Assembly (NCBI GenBank): GCA_910589415.1
Contig: OU342630.1
Coordinates: forward strand, 14,107,867 to 14,171,866
Direction of reading: 5' to 3'
Length of the DNA stretch: 64,000 nucleotides
Source: Malachius bipustulatus
Taxonomy: Eukaryota; Arthropoda; Insecta; Coleoptera; Melyridae
The notes beneath the pieces were generated by a model, which saw nothing but the letters and a program-made list of their open reading frames with translations, was not told where the DNA came from and made no database searches. The position numbers were made by a program, and so were the translations under genes. This document shows positions 33,024 to 43,203 of the stretch, in pieces. Each line of letters starts with the position of its first letter. Positions within the stretch are counted from its first letter, which is position 1.

Positions 33024-33888
33024 TATCATGTATGTATATTAGAAGAGACAATTTCCTCCAAAAAAAACCAACCCTGTACTGTAACCGTTCGGCCCCAGGC
33101 CAGATGATCCGTAAGAGAAATCATCTTTGATCGTCTAGAAAAGCGGTGGACCGTCAACGGTATGCCGTGGTTACATAACCCCTACACATTTCTTTTATGA
33201 AGTATGCCAGGAGTAGGCTAAAAACACAAACATTGCATTGAAAGTTTCATTTGTTTCCTATTCCTTTGTCGCAGTTGATTTTGTCAAAGATAGAAGAAGA
33301 GTGTTAGCTTTCATACATTTTTCATACTAATTATTAACACGGTTCCACTTTCTTCATTACCCTCTTTGGTTTGATTTATGAAATTTAATAAACAATTTGC
33401 ATTGATCAGCTATGTAAGGATTTGTTATGTATTTTAGAATTATTAGTCTCAATCGTACATTTTCTTTATCCTTATTTACCAGTTAGAACCTTTTTACATT
33501 AGTACCTGGGATTTTATTTATTTCCGAAGGATCGAAAACCGTTAGGTTGGTTTTTGTTTACAGACTCTCAAGTGGTCTATTTTATTGCTTTGTTTGGATC
33601 AATGGCAGTGTTCGATAACCTGATATAACACCCTGTGCTGGACATAGATCCCGGAACAGTGTTAGTTGCCTTCTCTCATTTTCTCTTCAAAACCTGCCTT
33701 TCTTTGAGAACATTAAACCTGTATCTCCGGTTCATTTACAACATAAAATACCTTACTTATACATTATTCGTGGGTAACTTTTCTTGGTTGCACTAGGCCA
33801 GAGACCTTACACTAAACTCATTTTAATGGGCTTGATATAAACAACAAACCGTAGGTAGGTAGGTCTTAATGAGTATAAAGCGAATCAA
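33024..33888. other. No recognised gene
   Basis: Mixed-composition sequence with a GTAGGTAGGTAGG microsatellite near 33850. Nothing else supported. Confidence 0.4.
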
Positions 33889-34190
33889 TAGCCTGTCGTA
33901 TTGGAGTCGGGTTTTAACCCATCGTCCTGACAGTTGTCAAGTCTGGAGCGCCCGAAAACCCAAATAAAGAGTTTATCGACTCAGGCAGCAACACACATCC
34001 AACCAGACTACCAAAAGCACGGACGGCCGTTTCGGTCTCATTAGACCTCGTCAGCGTACTATATTGGAGAGTCCGGAAGGATATGAATCGCTGCATGAAT
34101 CGAAAACCCTATATGGAATCTCATTCAGCCGGTTACCAGTGGCCTCGAGACAGAGCGACATCTATCAAGAGAAACAACCTTGATATAAAC
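33889..34190. repeat. Dispersed repeat, related to 44130-44260
   Basis: The start AATAGCCTGTCGTATTGGAG with GGGTTTTAACCCATCGTCCT and GACAGTTGTCAAG matches the segment at about 44130-44200 (TTAACCCATCTTCAGGACAG, TTGCCAG). It continues with a GGCCGTTTCGGTCTCATTAG block. Family unknown. Confidence 0.5.
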
Positions 34191-34449
34191 CTTCCTCTTT
34201 TCTTAGTAGTGGTGACCTTAGTAAGTTTGTCTTTAAACTATGTTTACATATTGGTTTGCCCAATCCTTATAGTTACCCTTAGGTATCCTAATTAAGTTGC
34301 TCGTAAGCAATTTTTTGTAGTTACCCTTAGGTATTTGATGTTTTTGTTGTTTACCTTTGTGTGTATACCTAGCCCATCTCTGAGTTCAGTGATTGGCCAC
34401 GTTGCGGCCATGTGAATATAGTTGGGTGGAGTTTAAAGCTCTTAATGCT

Positions 34450-34966
34450 AAAGCTACGTTTTCCTAGCTGCGTATATCGCACTGCGTACGACGCACGCGT
34501 AACACGCCCAACACTGCTCTTGCATGGTTTAAATCAGACCGTTTTCCTACATTGCGTGTTCCGCAGCATTGGACGGTGTGCGCTCGCGTGAAACGTCGGC
34601 TGTGCCTCGAAAGCAGTCAATCACGCGACGCAGTGCGCAAGTTATTGGTTTTTTTGATTTTATTATTGAATACATCAGGAAAAGAGTTTAAAAGACACAA
34701 AATCGAATTAAATTAACTAGGTTCGTCTTTTTTCAACAAAGTTCTTTATAACAAGGAATTATAAATACTTCTTCTTCATCGTAATGAGATCTAGAAGAAC
34801 TCCTTTTCTCATAATATTATTACCAAAATAAATATTACGTTTTAATTTGAACTGATTTCCGCAAGTTGGAAAACACTGTTCACGCAACCAATACTGCGTG
34901 GATCGCCCTGCGTAAACCGCACGCGTTTTGCGCTAGCGTTTGACACAGCTAGGAAAACGTAGCTTA
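34450..34966. mobile_element. DNA transposon-like element with CpG-rich subterminal repeats
   Basis: The ends AAGCTACGTTTTCCTAGCTG and CAGCTAGGAAAACGTAGCTT are inverted repeats of about 20 bp. Just inside both ends are many ACGC/GCGT units (CACTGCGTACGACGCACGCG on the left, CGTAAACCGCACGCGTTTTG on the right), like subterminal transposase-binding repeats. The 450-bp interior is AT-rich with no coding frame. Non-autonomous; superfamily not assigned (hAT-like layout possible), and flanking duplication not clear. Confidence 0.75.
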
Positions 34967-35360
34967 ACTGCGTTCTTAAAACACATTAACCTACTGACAC
35001 CGCTACAGACCATGAAATCTTCCCGATACTATTGACCTTTTCCCCAGTGCTGGACAATTTTAGCATCACTACAGCCGGCTTTCAGTAATATCCAAGATTA
35101 TGGAGAAAGCTATTAACCAACATCTTTTAAAATACTTGGAAGGAGCTAACATAATCAGCGACCGCCAATACGGATTCCGTAAACAGAGGTCAACTGGTGA
35201 CCTCCTCACTTACGTCACCGATCTGTGGAACGGCGCAATCGAGCACCATGGGGAGTCTCGAGGGGTTGCGCTTGATATTTCTAGAGCTTTCGACCGTGTT
35301 TGGCATGATGGACTGTTGGCAAAACTGCAGGCCTATGGCATGCCCGAGAATTTCTGCTTG

Positions 35361-36518
35361 TTTTTTTTTTTTTTTTTTTAAAAGAGGGAGCATCGGTCTT
35401 AACTGTGTAGGTAAGACATAGTCGCTCCACTCTGGTAATTTGGCTTCGAGATGAACTCATTAGCCACAGACACTTCTATATACAGGGTTATTCACGGTAT
35501 ACGCCACGGAAGTTTATGGCCGTGACTCTGGATTTTAGGATCTTTTTATTTTTGGAGTGAATAGAGATCCGGCAGAGGTACGTTTTAAAATTATATTCAT
35601 AATGTACAGGTGTCCCAAAAGCATGAAACATATCAAAGTTATGTTTTTTTAAATGAAATGCTCCAATGTTATTGCATTTTTAGATTGCCTGGGAAGAGAA
35701 AATAAGATTCGCTTTTACAGTTGGGTGTTTAAATTCAGAAGTTTTTGAGTTATAAACAAGTGAAAATCGTCATTTTTCAAGTTCAAGACCCTGTACATAC
35801 AAGGAAAACGGCTTAAGATAGAGAAAAACGGCTTACATGTCCCTATTTTAACTTTTCATGTACTATCCAATGATGCAGATGAAATGTTTATACAGGGTGA
35901 TAAAAAATTTGAAAAATTCTGAGATTTCTCCACGCGTTGACAAATAAATAAATCAAAGAAGGTACAAATGTTTCTACACCATAGGATAGTACATGAAAAG
36001 TTAAAATAGGGACATGTAAGCCGTTTTTCTCTATCTTGAACCGTTTTCGTTGTACAGGGCCTTGAACTTGAAAAATGACGATTTTCACTTGTTTATAACT
36101 CAAAAACTTCTGAATTTAAACACCAACTGTAAAAACCAATCTTATTTTTTCTTTTCAGACAATCTAAAAATGCAATAACATAGGAGCATTTCATTTAAAA
36201 AAACATAACTTTGTTATGTTTCATGCTTTTGGGAAGCCTGTACATTATGAATATAATTTTAAAACATACCTCTGCCGGATCTCTATCCACTTCAAAAATG
36301 AAAAGATCCTAAAATCCAGAGACACGGCCATAATCTTCCGTGGCGTATACCGTGAATAACCCTGTATATATTTTCCTTATAAATGTTCGATCGCTTGTTT
36401 TACTTTTCACAGACATTCGAAAATGAATCTGAAAAGTAAAGCGGGCCGAGGTGAGTTTCGAACCCGCGATCTATGGCTTCGTGAGCCAGCGGCGAACCAC
36501 TAGGCCACGCAAGTCACT
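35361..36518 (-). mobile_element. tRNA-headed SINE, itself split by a foldback
   Basis: Inserted on the minus strand into LINE sequence with a 12-bp duplication AATTTCTGCTTG (35349-35360, 36519-36530). Read 5' to 3' on the minus strand: a tRNA-like head at 36514-36440 (A box near TGGCCTAGTGGTTCGCCG, B box GGGTTCGAAACTC), a body cut by the foldback 35483-36364, then the 3' domain CCAGAGTGGAGCGACTATGT ... CACAGTTAAGACCGATGCTC and a 19-nt A tail (T run 35361-35379). The 3' domain matches the SINE at 40380-40624. It is tRNA-derived, not a functional tRNA gene. Confidence 0.9.
35483..36364. mobile_element. TA-flanked foldback CAGGGTTATTCACGG, 882 bp
   Basis: The ends CAGGGTTATTCACGGTATAC and the exact complement are bordered by TA (35481-35482, 36365-36366). 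It is palindromic over almost all its length around a centre near 35915, including GGTACGTTTTAAAATTATAT, AAGCATGAAACATA and GACATGTAAGCCGTTTTTCT blocks. Same family as 20204-21015. Inserted in a SINE, so the youngest of the three nested layers. Confidence 0.95.
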
Positions 36519-37862
36519 AATTTCTGCTTGTGGCTTGCGAGTTATCTCGGAGATCGTTCATTACAGGTGGCAGTCGATGGAGTTCTTTCTGAGACCTTTT
36601 CCATCAATGCCGGTGTGCCTCAGGGATCCATTTTTTCTCCGACTCTCTTTCTAATATTTATAAACGACTTGCTTGAAACAACAAAAAATCCAATATACAG
36701 TTTTGCCGACGACAGTACACTCATATTCTTATACGTTAGATGCGCGAACATCTGCCATCGACGCACAGACTCGCAGGGAGCAAGAAGTTGCCACACTTAA
36801 CAATGACTTGCAAGACATTCTAACTTGGGGCGATAGAAACCAAGTCCAGTTCAATGCTGGAAAAACCCAAGCAGTCATCTTCTCCAAAAAGACCAACGTT
36901 TTGGAGCCAGATATGATGATGACGGGACACTCTCTAACCCCAGCGTCATCTCTTCGTTTACTTGGAGTGAGCCTCGGAGCGAACATGTCTTGGCATGATC
37001 ATGTTGCTGGTCTGGCGAAGAGTGCTTTTCAAAAACTTGGAACACTCTTCCGCACGAAGAAATTTTATATACCACAACAGCTTCTCCTCTTATACAAGGC
37101 TCAAATCCGACCATCCTTACTCCTTGGAGTACTGCTCACATGTTTGGAGCTCAGCTCCCAAACATACGCTGAGACTACTCGACTCTATTCAGAAAAGAGC
37201 CATCCGCTTGATTGGGGACCCAGATTTGACAAAAAATTTAGACACTCTCGAACATCGAAGAAGAGTAGCTGACCTGAGTCTGTTTTACAGATATTTTAAT
37301 GGAAGGTGTTCAAAAGACGTGGCCCGCTTGATCCCACCAAGAACAAGACCGGGCAGATATACACGTCGAGCCGCAGACGCTCATCCGTATCAGGTTCAGC
37401 TCGTTACACCTCGTACCACCCTATTTCAGACTTCTTTTATGTACAGAACCGCATCACTTTGGAATAGCATTCCAAAGGGCGTGTTTCCCGAAGTATACAA
37501 CTTACAGAGATTCAAGGCCAACGTGAATCGATATCTCCGCTCATGCACCACTCCCAAAGCGTCATAGGGATTTCCCTGCAGTGCAGGTGCATTTTCAAAA
37601 AAAAAAAAAAATGTTTATGTGCACTAAATTGATCACCTCCAAGCAGAGTGTCCCCCCGATTCCATAGATCTCTTGCGTCCCCCTGACATAACGGAGATTA
37701 GATCAATGTTCCTAAATACTCGCTAGTTGTTTTCTTTGACTTCTTTAATGAAGGCTTGCAAAGTTTCAGGATCCAAAAGAATTAATTTATTCACCTTTTA
37801 ATTGGTGCACTTTGATATTTATTTAAAAACCCGGAGAGATACACAGGCCACCGATTACATTC

Positions 37863-38054
37863 TTATCTGAATTTACTGGATATGCCGATCTGCTCTGCAT
37901 CTTGCGTCATATGACTGGAGCATCGTTTATTAACGGGTCTGCCCCTTGAACGTGGTGGTTGAATATTCGGGCTTTTAGAAACTTCCAAACGGGTTTTTTT
38001 GCCTGCCGACTCTTTGGACGTTTTGGAAATAGTTTTCCGTTTAGGATTCGACAT
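37863..38054 (-). CDS. Small basic open frame with an AT-hook-like RGRP core
   Basis: Sixty-three codons from ATG at 38054 to a stop at 37863: MSNPKRKTISKTSKES, then PPRSRGRPVNKR and CSSHMTQDAEQIGI. The PRSRGRP core surrounded by Lys/Arg is the form of an AT-hook, which binds the minor groove of AT-rich DNA. It lies between two LINE insertions, upstream sequence shows no promoter I can support, and no relative is known to me. It may be an exon, an ORF1 remnant or chance. Confidence 0.3.
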   Translation of the reverse strand: MSNPKRKTISKTSKESAGKKTRLEVSKSPNIQPPRSRGRPVNKRCSSHMTQDAEQIGISSKFR

Positions 38055-38215
38055 GTTCAAAATTGCATTTCGAAATTTATTTTCTTGTACTGTGACAGAG
38101 CAGATAATTTGTCTAGTTTCAGTAATTCGCGCCTAACGGCTAATCTGAACCGATTATCAAAAATTCGCCCTACTTTTAAATTTCTGTTTATAATTTCAGA
38201 GGTTAGGCAGGATAT

Positions 38216-39396
38216 TGGTATTGGTATTGGTATTTGATATTTTAACTAAATGTGAGAGATGGTTTATGTGGTCCCAAACACTGAAGCCAGCGGGCTTATT
38301 GTATTTCTCACATTTTGATTTTCCTTGATTAGAAGAGCTCCGTTCCTTTGACAAGGTTCAGCAGTCCGCTAACCAAGGTTTTTTCCGCCAGATGGCTCCC
38401 GGGACTGATTGATCCCAGGACCGCATAGCGCGTTCTTGCGAGTGCTGGACACTCGAATATCACATGAGAAGCTGTCTCATCTTCTTCATTGCAGAGTCTA
38501 CAAACTGGTTCTTCTGTGTATATCCCCAGCTTATGTAGGTGTACTCTAAGGTGGCAGTGTCCTGTGAGAAGACCCACCACCGTTCTGATCTGCATTCTAT
38601 TTAGTTGCAGTATCTGTCTGGCAAGGTTTTGAGAGGGCTCCTTGATCATCACCTTACCATGTTTGTTTCCTGTTATACGGTTCCAGTGTGCTCTATGTTG
38701 GGTTCTTACCCACTGAGCCACCGCCCCGCGTACAGTGTTCCTTGGGATTCCAAACACTGGTTCGGGCCCAGTGTAGTTCATCCCAGCGCCTTTCTTGGCT
38801 AGTTGATCTGCAGCCTCATTACCAGGCGTCCCACGGTGACCCAGAACCCAAACTAGTGTCACCACGTTGCACCTGGCTAAGTCAATGAGGTCTTGCAGGC
38901 ATTCCCAGACCAGTTTTGATCTGATTTCATAAGCTGCAAGGGCTTTCAGGCTAGCCTGACTGTCGGAGAGGATGTAGATTGCCCTACCTCGATAGTTCCT
39001 TCTGGTATTCTCTCCAACGCATAGCCTAATTGCATTTATTTCAGCTTGGAAGATGCTGGCATGAGTCCCCAGTGGCACGTAAATATTGCATCCGGGGACC
39101 ACCCCATGCACTCCAGCTCTGGTACCTGTCTCTGTCTTTGAGCCGTCTGTGTACCAGACCAGCCCTTTTTTCAGGCACACGTGTTCCATTTGTTGCCATT
39201 CTTTCCAGTCCATTAGAACCTTGAATGGTTTTACAAATGATATCATAGTACTCATACCATCGAATTGCATTTCCAGGATAGGATCTGCGATGATATCAGT
39301 TATTCTGGAATGCCCGGTTTTCCCAGGTTTATCCCAGTTTTGGTTTTGTTTCAGCCTGTAGGCGCCCAAAGTGCCTCGCTCTTAATATGAATGTCT
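38216..39396 (-). mobile_element. 5'-truncated RNase-H LINE with TACCAA tail and target duplication
   Basis: The minus-strand element ends in (ATACCA)n (TTGGTATTGGTATTGGTAT on the plus strand at 38216-38234). AGGCAGGATAT (38205-38215) and AGGTAGGATAT (39397-39407) flank it, an 11-bp duplication with one difference. Same family as 25286-25721. The 5' end is cut within ORF2, so endonuclease and RT are missing. Confidence 0.85.
38329..39369 (-). CDS. LINE ORF2 C-terminal portion: intact RNase H domain
   Basis: A 346-codon uninterrupted frame. RNase H residues are all present: YTDGSK (Asp75), FQAEINAI (Glu110), YILSDSQASLK (Asp136), VWVLGHRGTPGNEAADQLAK (His178, Asp188). After it come RQILQLNRMQIRTVVGLLTG and a C-terminal CRLCNEEDETASHVIFEC motif. 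In a full LINE this domain degrades the RNA strand during target-primed reverse transcription. The frame starts at the truncation point, so the Met at 39369 is not the natural start. No frameshift or stop: a young insertion, but without RT it cannot act alone. Assigned to the RNase-H-bearing LINE clades (I, LOA and relatives) without closer placement. Confidence 0.85.
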   Translation of the reverse strand: MGAYRLKQNQNWDKPGKTGHSRITDIIADPILEMQFDGMSTMISFVKPFKVLMDWKEWQQMEHVCLKKGLVWYTDGSKTETGTRAGVHGVVPGCNIYVPLGTHASIFQAEINAIRLCVGENTRRNYRGRAIYILSDSQASLKALAAYEIRSKLVWECLQDLIDLARCNVVTLVWVLGHRGTPGNEAADQLAKKGAGMNYTGPEPVFGIPRNTVRGAVAQWVRTQHRAHWNRITGNKHGKVMIKEPSQNLARQILQLNRMQIRTVVGLLTGHCHLRVHLHKLGIYTEEPVCRLCNEEDETASHVIFECPALARTRYAVLGSISPGSHLAEKTLVSGLLNLVKGTELF

Positions 39397-39431
39397 AGGT
39401 AGGATATGATAGGACTAAAATATAAATAACC

Positions 39432-39600
39432 GAGCTCTTTCTAATATAAAAATATTAGAATCCCCTCAAGGCTATCTTTGAATTTTGGTAATTAGTTTGG
39501 TGATTCTATACCAGAATCACCTCAATACTACTAAGTCGGAGTAACTAAGACTATTGAGCTCTTTCTAATAAAACTATTAGAATACCCTTAAGATAGTCTA
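39432..39600 (+). repeat. Short direct repeat, two units 122 bp apart
   Basis: GAGCTCTTTCTAATA followed by a TATTAGAAT.CCCT.AAG block occurs at 39432 and again at 39554. Each unit contains a TTCTAATA...TATTAGAA small palindrome. Function unknown. Confidence 0.6.
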
Positions 39601-40036
39601 GTGAAAGAATTAAGAGATAGAGCACTTCTGTATAGTAGGATTAACTTTAAAAAGTCAGATGTGACGTCTTACTAACCGTCCGAATTAATATTTTTAATTT
39701 CACCAGAAAATGTCAAACAGTTAATTGTCAAGTTGTGAACGAGCGTAATTATTGAAGGAATCATTCAAAAAATGAATTGAACCGCTTACGTCAGTTTGAG
39801 AGCTACTGACAACTACATAAAATTTATTCACGTAATGACATTCTATCCTCTGTGTTGTGCATTTAATTCTCATTCAAAACCAATGTTGACGTATACTTAT
39901 TTATGCGGGATGGAGTGTTTAGACAAACTGGACGGTTACTATAAAAACACGTATATGAAACAAAATAAATCGAACTATCAAAAGGATGTGTATTCTTAAT
40001 CGATACGTATGACTTTTTAGACTTTATTGGACTATA
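39600..40036 (+). repeat. Dispersed repeat, empty-site copy of 54041-54425
   Basis: About 380-430 bp shared in the same orientation with 50800-50831 plus 54041-54425: ACTAACCGTCCGAATTAA, ACCAGAAAATGTCAAACAGT, GACAACTACATAAAATTTAT, CATTCTATCCTCTGTGTTGT and CAAAACCAATGTTGACGTAT blocks. This copy is uninterrupted at GTCAGATGTGACG, where the other holds the 3.2 kb element. No coding content recognised. Confidence 0.85.
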
Positions 40037-40379
40037 AACAGAATCACTTCATACCTCTAGGAAGGATAGGACAAGAATCCTCTTTCGCTTATTGGAGCGG
40101 CCGTATTTATAATAAAGCACGACTGCACTCCCCCCTGTAGGTCATTACAGTACCGGTTGTGATTAGTCTACGACATGCATGCTTTTAGATAGTGGAATAA
40201 GAGAATTTTTCTTTTTAGCTCAAACCTCTGATGAAGTAAGGCCACTGCAGTGATCACAGAAGAGGTTTTTGCAATTATTGTCACATCTGAATACCTTCTC
40301 CCTGTTGCCACAAACAGAAAAAAGTATCAGTGACTTTCAGATTGATTACAGCAGATCATTTCAGAGATAAGAGTAATAA
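40037..40379. other. Spacer without recognised gene
   Basis: Nothing recognised. AGTAATAA at 40372-40379 is the likely left target duplication of the SINE that follows. Confidence 0.4.
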
Positions 40380-40624
40380 CTTCTTAATGATGGAGGTAGC
40401 GCGGAGGTTTAGGTCGCTGGCCGTTAAGCAATTGACGCTACCACTGTCTGAGTTCGAATCCCAGCTCGTCATGGTTGTTTGTGCTCGTTAATATAATTAA
40501 TTATTTATAAATTCAAAACTTGTGTCTGGCTAAAAGAGCTTGGTCTCGAAAAAAAATCACCAGAGTGGAGCGACTAAGTCTTATCTTCACAGTTAAGACC
40601 CATGGTCCCTCTTTTGTTAAAAAA
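40380..40624 (+). mobile_element. tRNA-headed SINE, plus strand
   Basis: A tRNA-like head with A box (TAGCGCGGAGGTTTAGG) and B box (GAGTTCGAATCCC) is followed by an AT-rich body and the 3' domain CCAGAGTGGAGCGACTAAGT ... CACAGTTAAGACCCATGGTC, CCCTCTTTT and an A-rich end. AGTAATAA flanks it (40372-40379, 40625-40632). The 3' domain is the same as in the SINE at 35361-36518, but the tRNA-like head differs clearly. Confidence 0.8.
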
Positions 40625-40924
40625 AGTAATAAATTCAGGTAAATTAAAAAGTTAAATCAGTTGGATGAAAAACCTTATCTATCCAACATAAAAAGACATC
40701 AACTGAATAAATTTTGCATTTGTGGATAGTTTTCTTAGGAAAATATTCCTTTGTGATCCAAATTCAGGCCCAATTCCAAGTCTTGGGAATCAGCATGATA
40801 CAATAAGCTAAACACTCATATCGATTTCAACTTTAAACAGCATTTTACTACCACATTAAAACAGGAGCAAGATCGACAAGCTCTCATTATTATTTTTTTT
40901 ATATCAAATAATAATATGTTATCT

Positions 40925-41500
40925 ATTAATCTTAGGAATCCTCTTAAATCTTCTTCCTTTCAAGGGGCTTTTGAGTTTGGGAAACAAGAAACAGTCACAA
41001 GGAGCAAGGTCAGATGAGTAGGGGGGTTGGTAAGAACAGTGACCGAGTGTTTGGCCAAAAACTTACCGAGTTTGGTGGGCTGAATGGGCTGGAGCTTTGT
41101 CGTGATAGAAAACGAGTCATCATTCCTCCACACATCTGGCATTTTGCGACGAATTGCGTCACTCAGATATTTCCTAACTTCGATGTAGTTTAACTAAATT
41201 AGATCTAACTTGGCGACCTTTTTTGGGTTAAGGAGACATTTCACCCACCCACTGGGACAATTGAACCTTGGTTTCAATGTCGTAACCGTAAACCTATGAT
41301 TCATCACCTGAGTTGACTTGAAAATCTTTTCATTGAATTTCTCATGGGTGCTTCCGTCTTAAAAAAAAATATTTTGATACTGTGATCCAATAATTCCCAA
41401 GATACCTTAACCCCATATTTGCGGGTCTGTGTAGGTGCCTGTGCGCACATTAGGTCGGATCGGCACGACCAGGCATCGATATTGCTTGCCATATTTTTGT
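40925..41500 (-). pseudogene. Decayed mariner-like transposase (C-terminal half)
   Basis: Minus-strand frames read GYDIETKVQLSQWVGEMS (the catalytic-region segment G.D.ET..QS.QW of mariner-type enzymes), then IRRKMPDVWRND, FLAKHSVTVLTNPP and, after a frameshift, SDLAPCDCFLFPKLKSP.KGRRF, the classical mariner C-terminal signature PYSPDLAP.D.FLFP.LK. The HHDNAPAH segment with the second catalytic Asp is unrecognisable (SITTKLQPIQ at that place). At least three frame changes. No inverted terminal repeats identified. A relic, different from the DUF4817-type transposase in the foldbacks. Confidence 0.7.
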
Positions 41501-43051
41501 CCTAGACCGACACAACCTGCTCTGACAGTCATTCCTGATCTACTCAATTAAATAACATGAGCACCTTCATAGGCAAATTTTTCTGGGCTGATCCCTGCAG
41601 GTATAGTGTGAGTAATCTTTGAAAGTAGATTCGTCCTAACCTTCTGATGTAATTTTAAATTTATATTATTTAAATTTATACAGGTCAGTTCTGCAATTCT
41701 ACAGAACAGTTCTGGTTTGATAAGATCTAAGGTGGAAATTTCCTTCATACACTTTTTCCATTCGATACTTAGTGCTTTTTTTCAACGACTGACACAGGCG
41801 TCTTGGAGTAAATGGCAGTCTTTTTATTTCACAGGGGGGTATGTTTTCTGTGCCGCATTGTATTTTTGTGCAATAAATATTTTTTTTGTTTCACACCTGG
41901 CAGTAGCATCTCTTGTATTCCAACTAGCTGCATACGGCTAGATTTACCAGGGGAGATATACCTACTCTCAAAGGCCATTATCTTGAGATGAATATTCTGT
42001 ACAATTGTATAAAAAAGTCCTGCTTGTCTACCTCTACGCCGTCCATGGTCTGGTTGTATACTTGATTACCTCCGGTCTCATAACTCTTATTATATTTTCT
42101 TGCACCATTATTCAACTTTCTGTATTTCCCTCCCTGCTTTCCCACTAAACTAGAATTAACATTACATTGATGACCATCCATTCAGTGATAACCACAGAAT
42201 TATCGCTATAGACGATTTCCTTTGCCTTTTCTCAATGAAATTTAGTTTACATAAGACATGTCAGCAATCTGTTTTTTTTTTATAAAGCAGTGAAGTATCA
42301 AGCATTTGTTAATTGATTAGAAATTACTTGATACGATACAAAAGACAAAAGTAAACCGACAATAGTTCCAATTTGAAAATAAGCTTAGTGTGACTAAAAA
42401 ACCGTTCTGAACTTTGCGCGATTCTAGGAGTTGTTTATTCATGAGGTATGAAGACCTTTTAGTTGATTATAAAGAAGTGATGACTTAAGAGCAATAAAAA
42501 AGGATAAAACGAACGTACATTTTGCTTGTTTTTATAGGAACAATTAAATTTTAAGTTGGCAGCGCTAGAATTATGAATTAAAATTTATTGAAATATGAGT
42601 TTGGGGCTTAATTATATTTAGAAAATATCGAAAATATTACAAGTTTACAAGAACTCTTGTGTTTTGTATATATTAGAGCTGTAATGACTTTAGATTGCTG
42701 TGTAGCTTATAATGTAATTATTACTTTTAAGTATTTACACATACCGATTGTTTCTTTTTTTGGAAAACTTTTGAGGTGAACAAGGATGCCCAGGTTGCTC
42801 GAGTCATATTGCGCCTTTTTCCTATTTCGTTCTACTCAAAATTATTGTTTATTAAGGTCTTACGTTGTCCTTGTTGCACTCATTATTGTTAAAAAAAGAG
42901 TCAATCATATGAAAAACTACGGAAAATCACAGGTGAGATATTTGTTAATTGAAGGAGTAAATTAAAAAGATTGAAATAAAATGAAATAATTGTTTGCTGT
43001 AGATTTAAGCTATCCAAAAATATTATTGTATATTAATTATTATTAAGCTAA
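41501..43051. other. No assigned gene; minus-strand frames of uncertain nature
   Basis: Two minus-strand frames (41548-41748 and 41978-42181) have somewhat protein-like composition (for example KPELFCRIAELTCINLN), which could be remnants of an element coding region. I cannot assign them. The remainder is AT-rich. Confidence 0.35.
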
Positions 43052-43200
43052 TGCCCGTATTCACAAACAATAATTTCCTAAATAATTACGTAATTAATTA
43101 AATGAGTGAGATGGAGATATGCAGTTTTTTTGCAATAGAATGAGATGGGGATAGTTGATTACGTAATTATTTAGGAAATTATCGTTTGTGAATACGGGCA
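43052..43200. mobile_element. 149-bp MITE with TGCCCGTATTCACAAAC ends, copy 1
   Basis: Terminal inverted repeats of about 45 bp (TGCCCGTATTCACAAACAAT ... and complement ending CGTTTGTGAATACGGGCA). TAA lies on both sides (43049-43051, 43201-43203), a 3-bp duplication. Nearly identical to the copy at 50838-50986. Confidence 0.9.
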
Positions 43201-43203
43201 TAA

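Larger units (their letters stand above)
35041..37567 (+). pseudogene. Reverse transcriptase (Jockey-like LINE ORF2), interrupted and frameshifted
   Basis: First part (35100-35360): MEKAINQHLLKYLEGANIIS, RQYGFRKQRSTGDLLTYVTD and GVALDISRAFDRVWHDGLLA with the first catalytic Asp. After the SINE: WLASYLGDRSLQVAVDGVLS, NAGVPQGSIFSPTLFLIFIN and YSFADDSTLI (FADD catalytic box). A frameshift near 36730 leads into the thumb (SLRLLGVSLGANMSWHDHV); another near 37110 into EYCSHVWSSAPKHTL and the C-terminal tail LWNSIPKGVFPEVYNLQRFK ending at 37567. There is no endonuclease. Inactive through insertion and at least two shifts. Confidence 0.85.
35041..37610 (+). mobile_element. 5'-truncated Jockey-like LINE interrupted by a SINE
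   Basis: RT coding starts abruptly near 35041, is interrupted at 35361-36518 by a SINE insertion, resumes at 36519 and runs to a stop at 37565, followed by a short 3' UTR and a poly(A) run (37598-37611). The interruption is flanked by AATTTCTGCTTG on both sides, so the LINE predates the SINE. Confidence 0.9.

Noticed and set aside
1801..36364. Repeated palindromes considered as CRISPR-like arrays
   Set aside because: They are dispersed inverted repeats of hundreds of bases with TA duplications in eukaryotic DNA, with no regular spacers.
36440..36514. tRNA-like sequence on the minus strand with A and B boxes
   Set aside because: It is the head of a SINE with tail and target duplication; the cloverleaf is imperfect, so not called as a tRNA gene.
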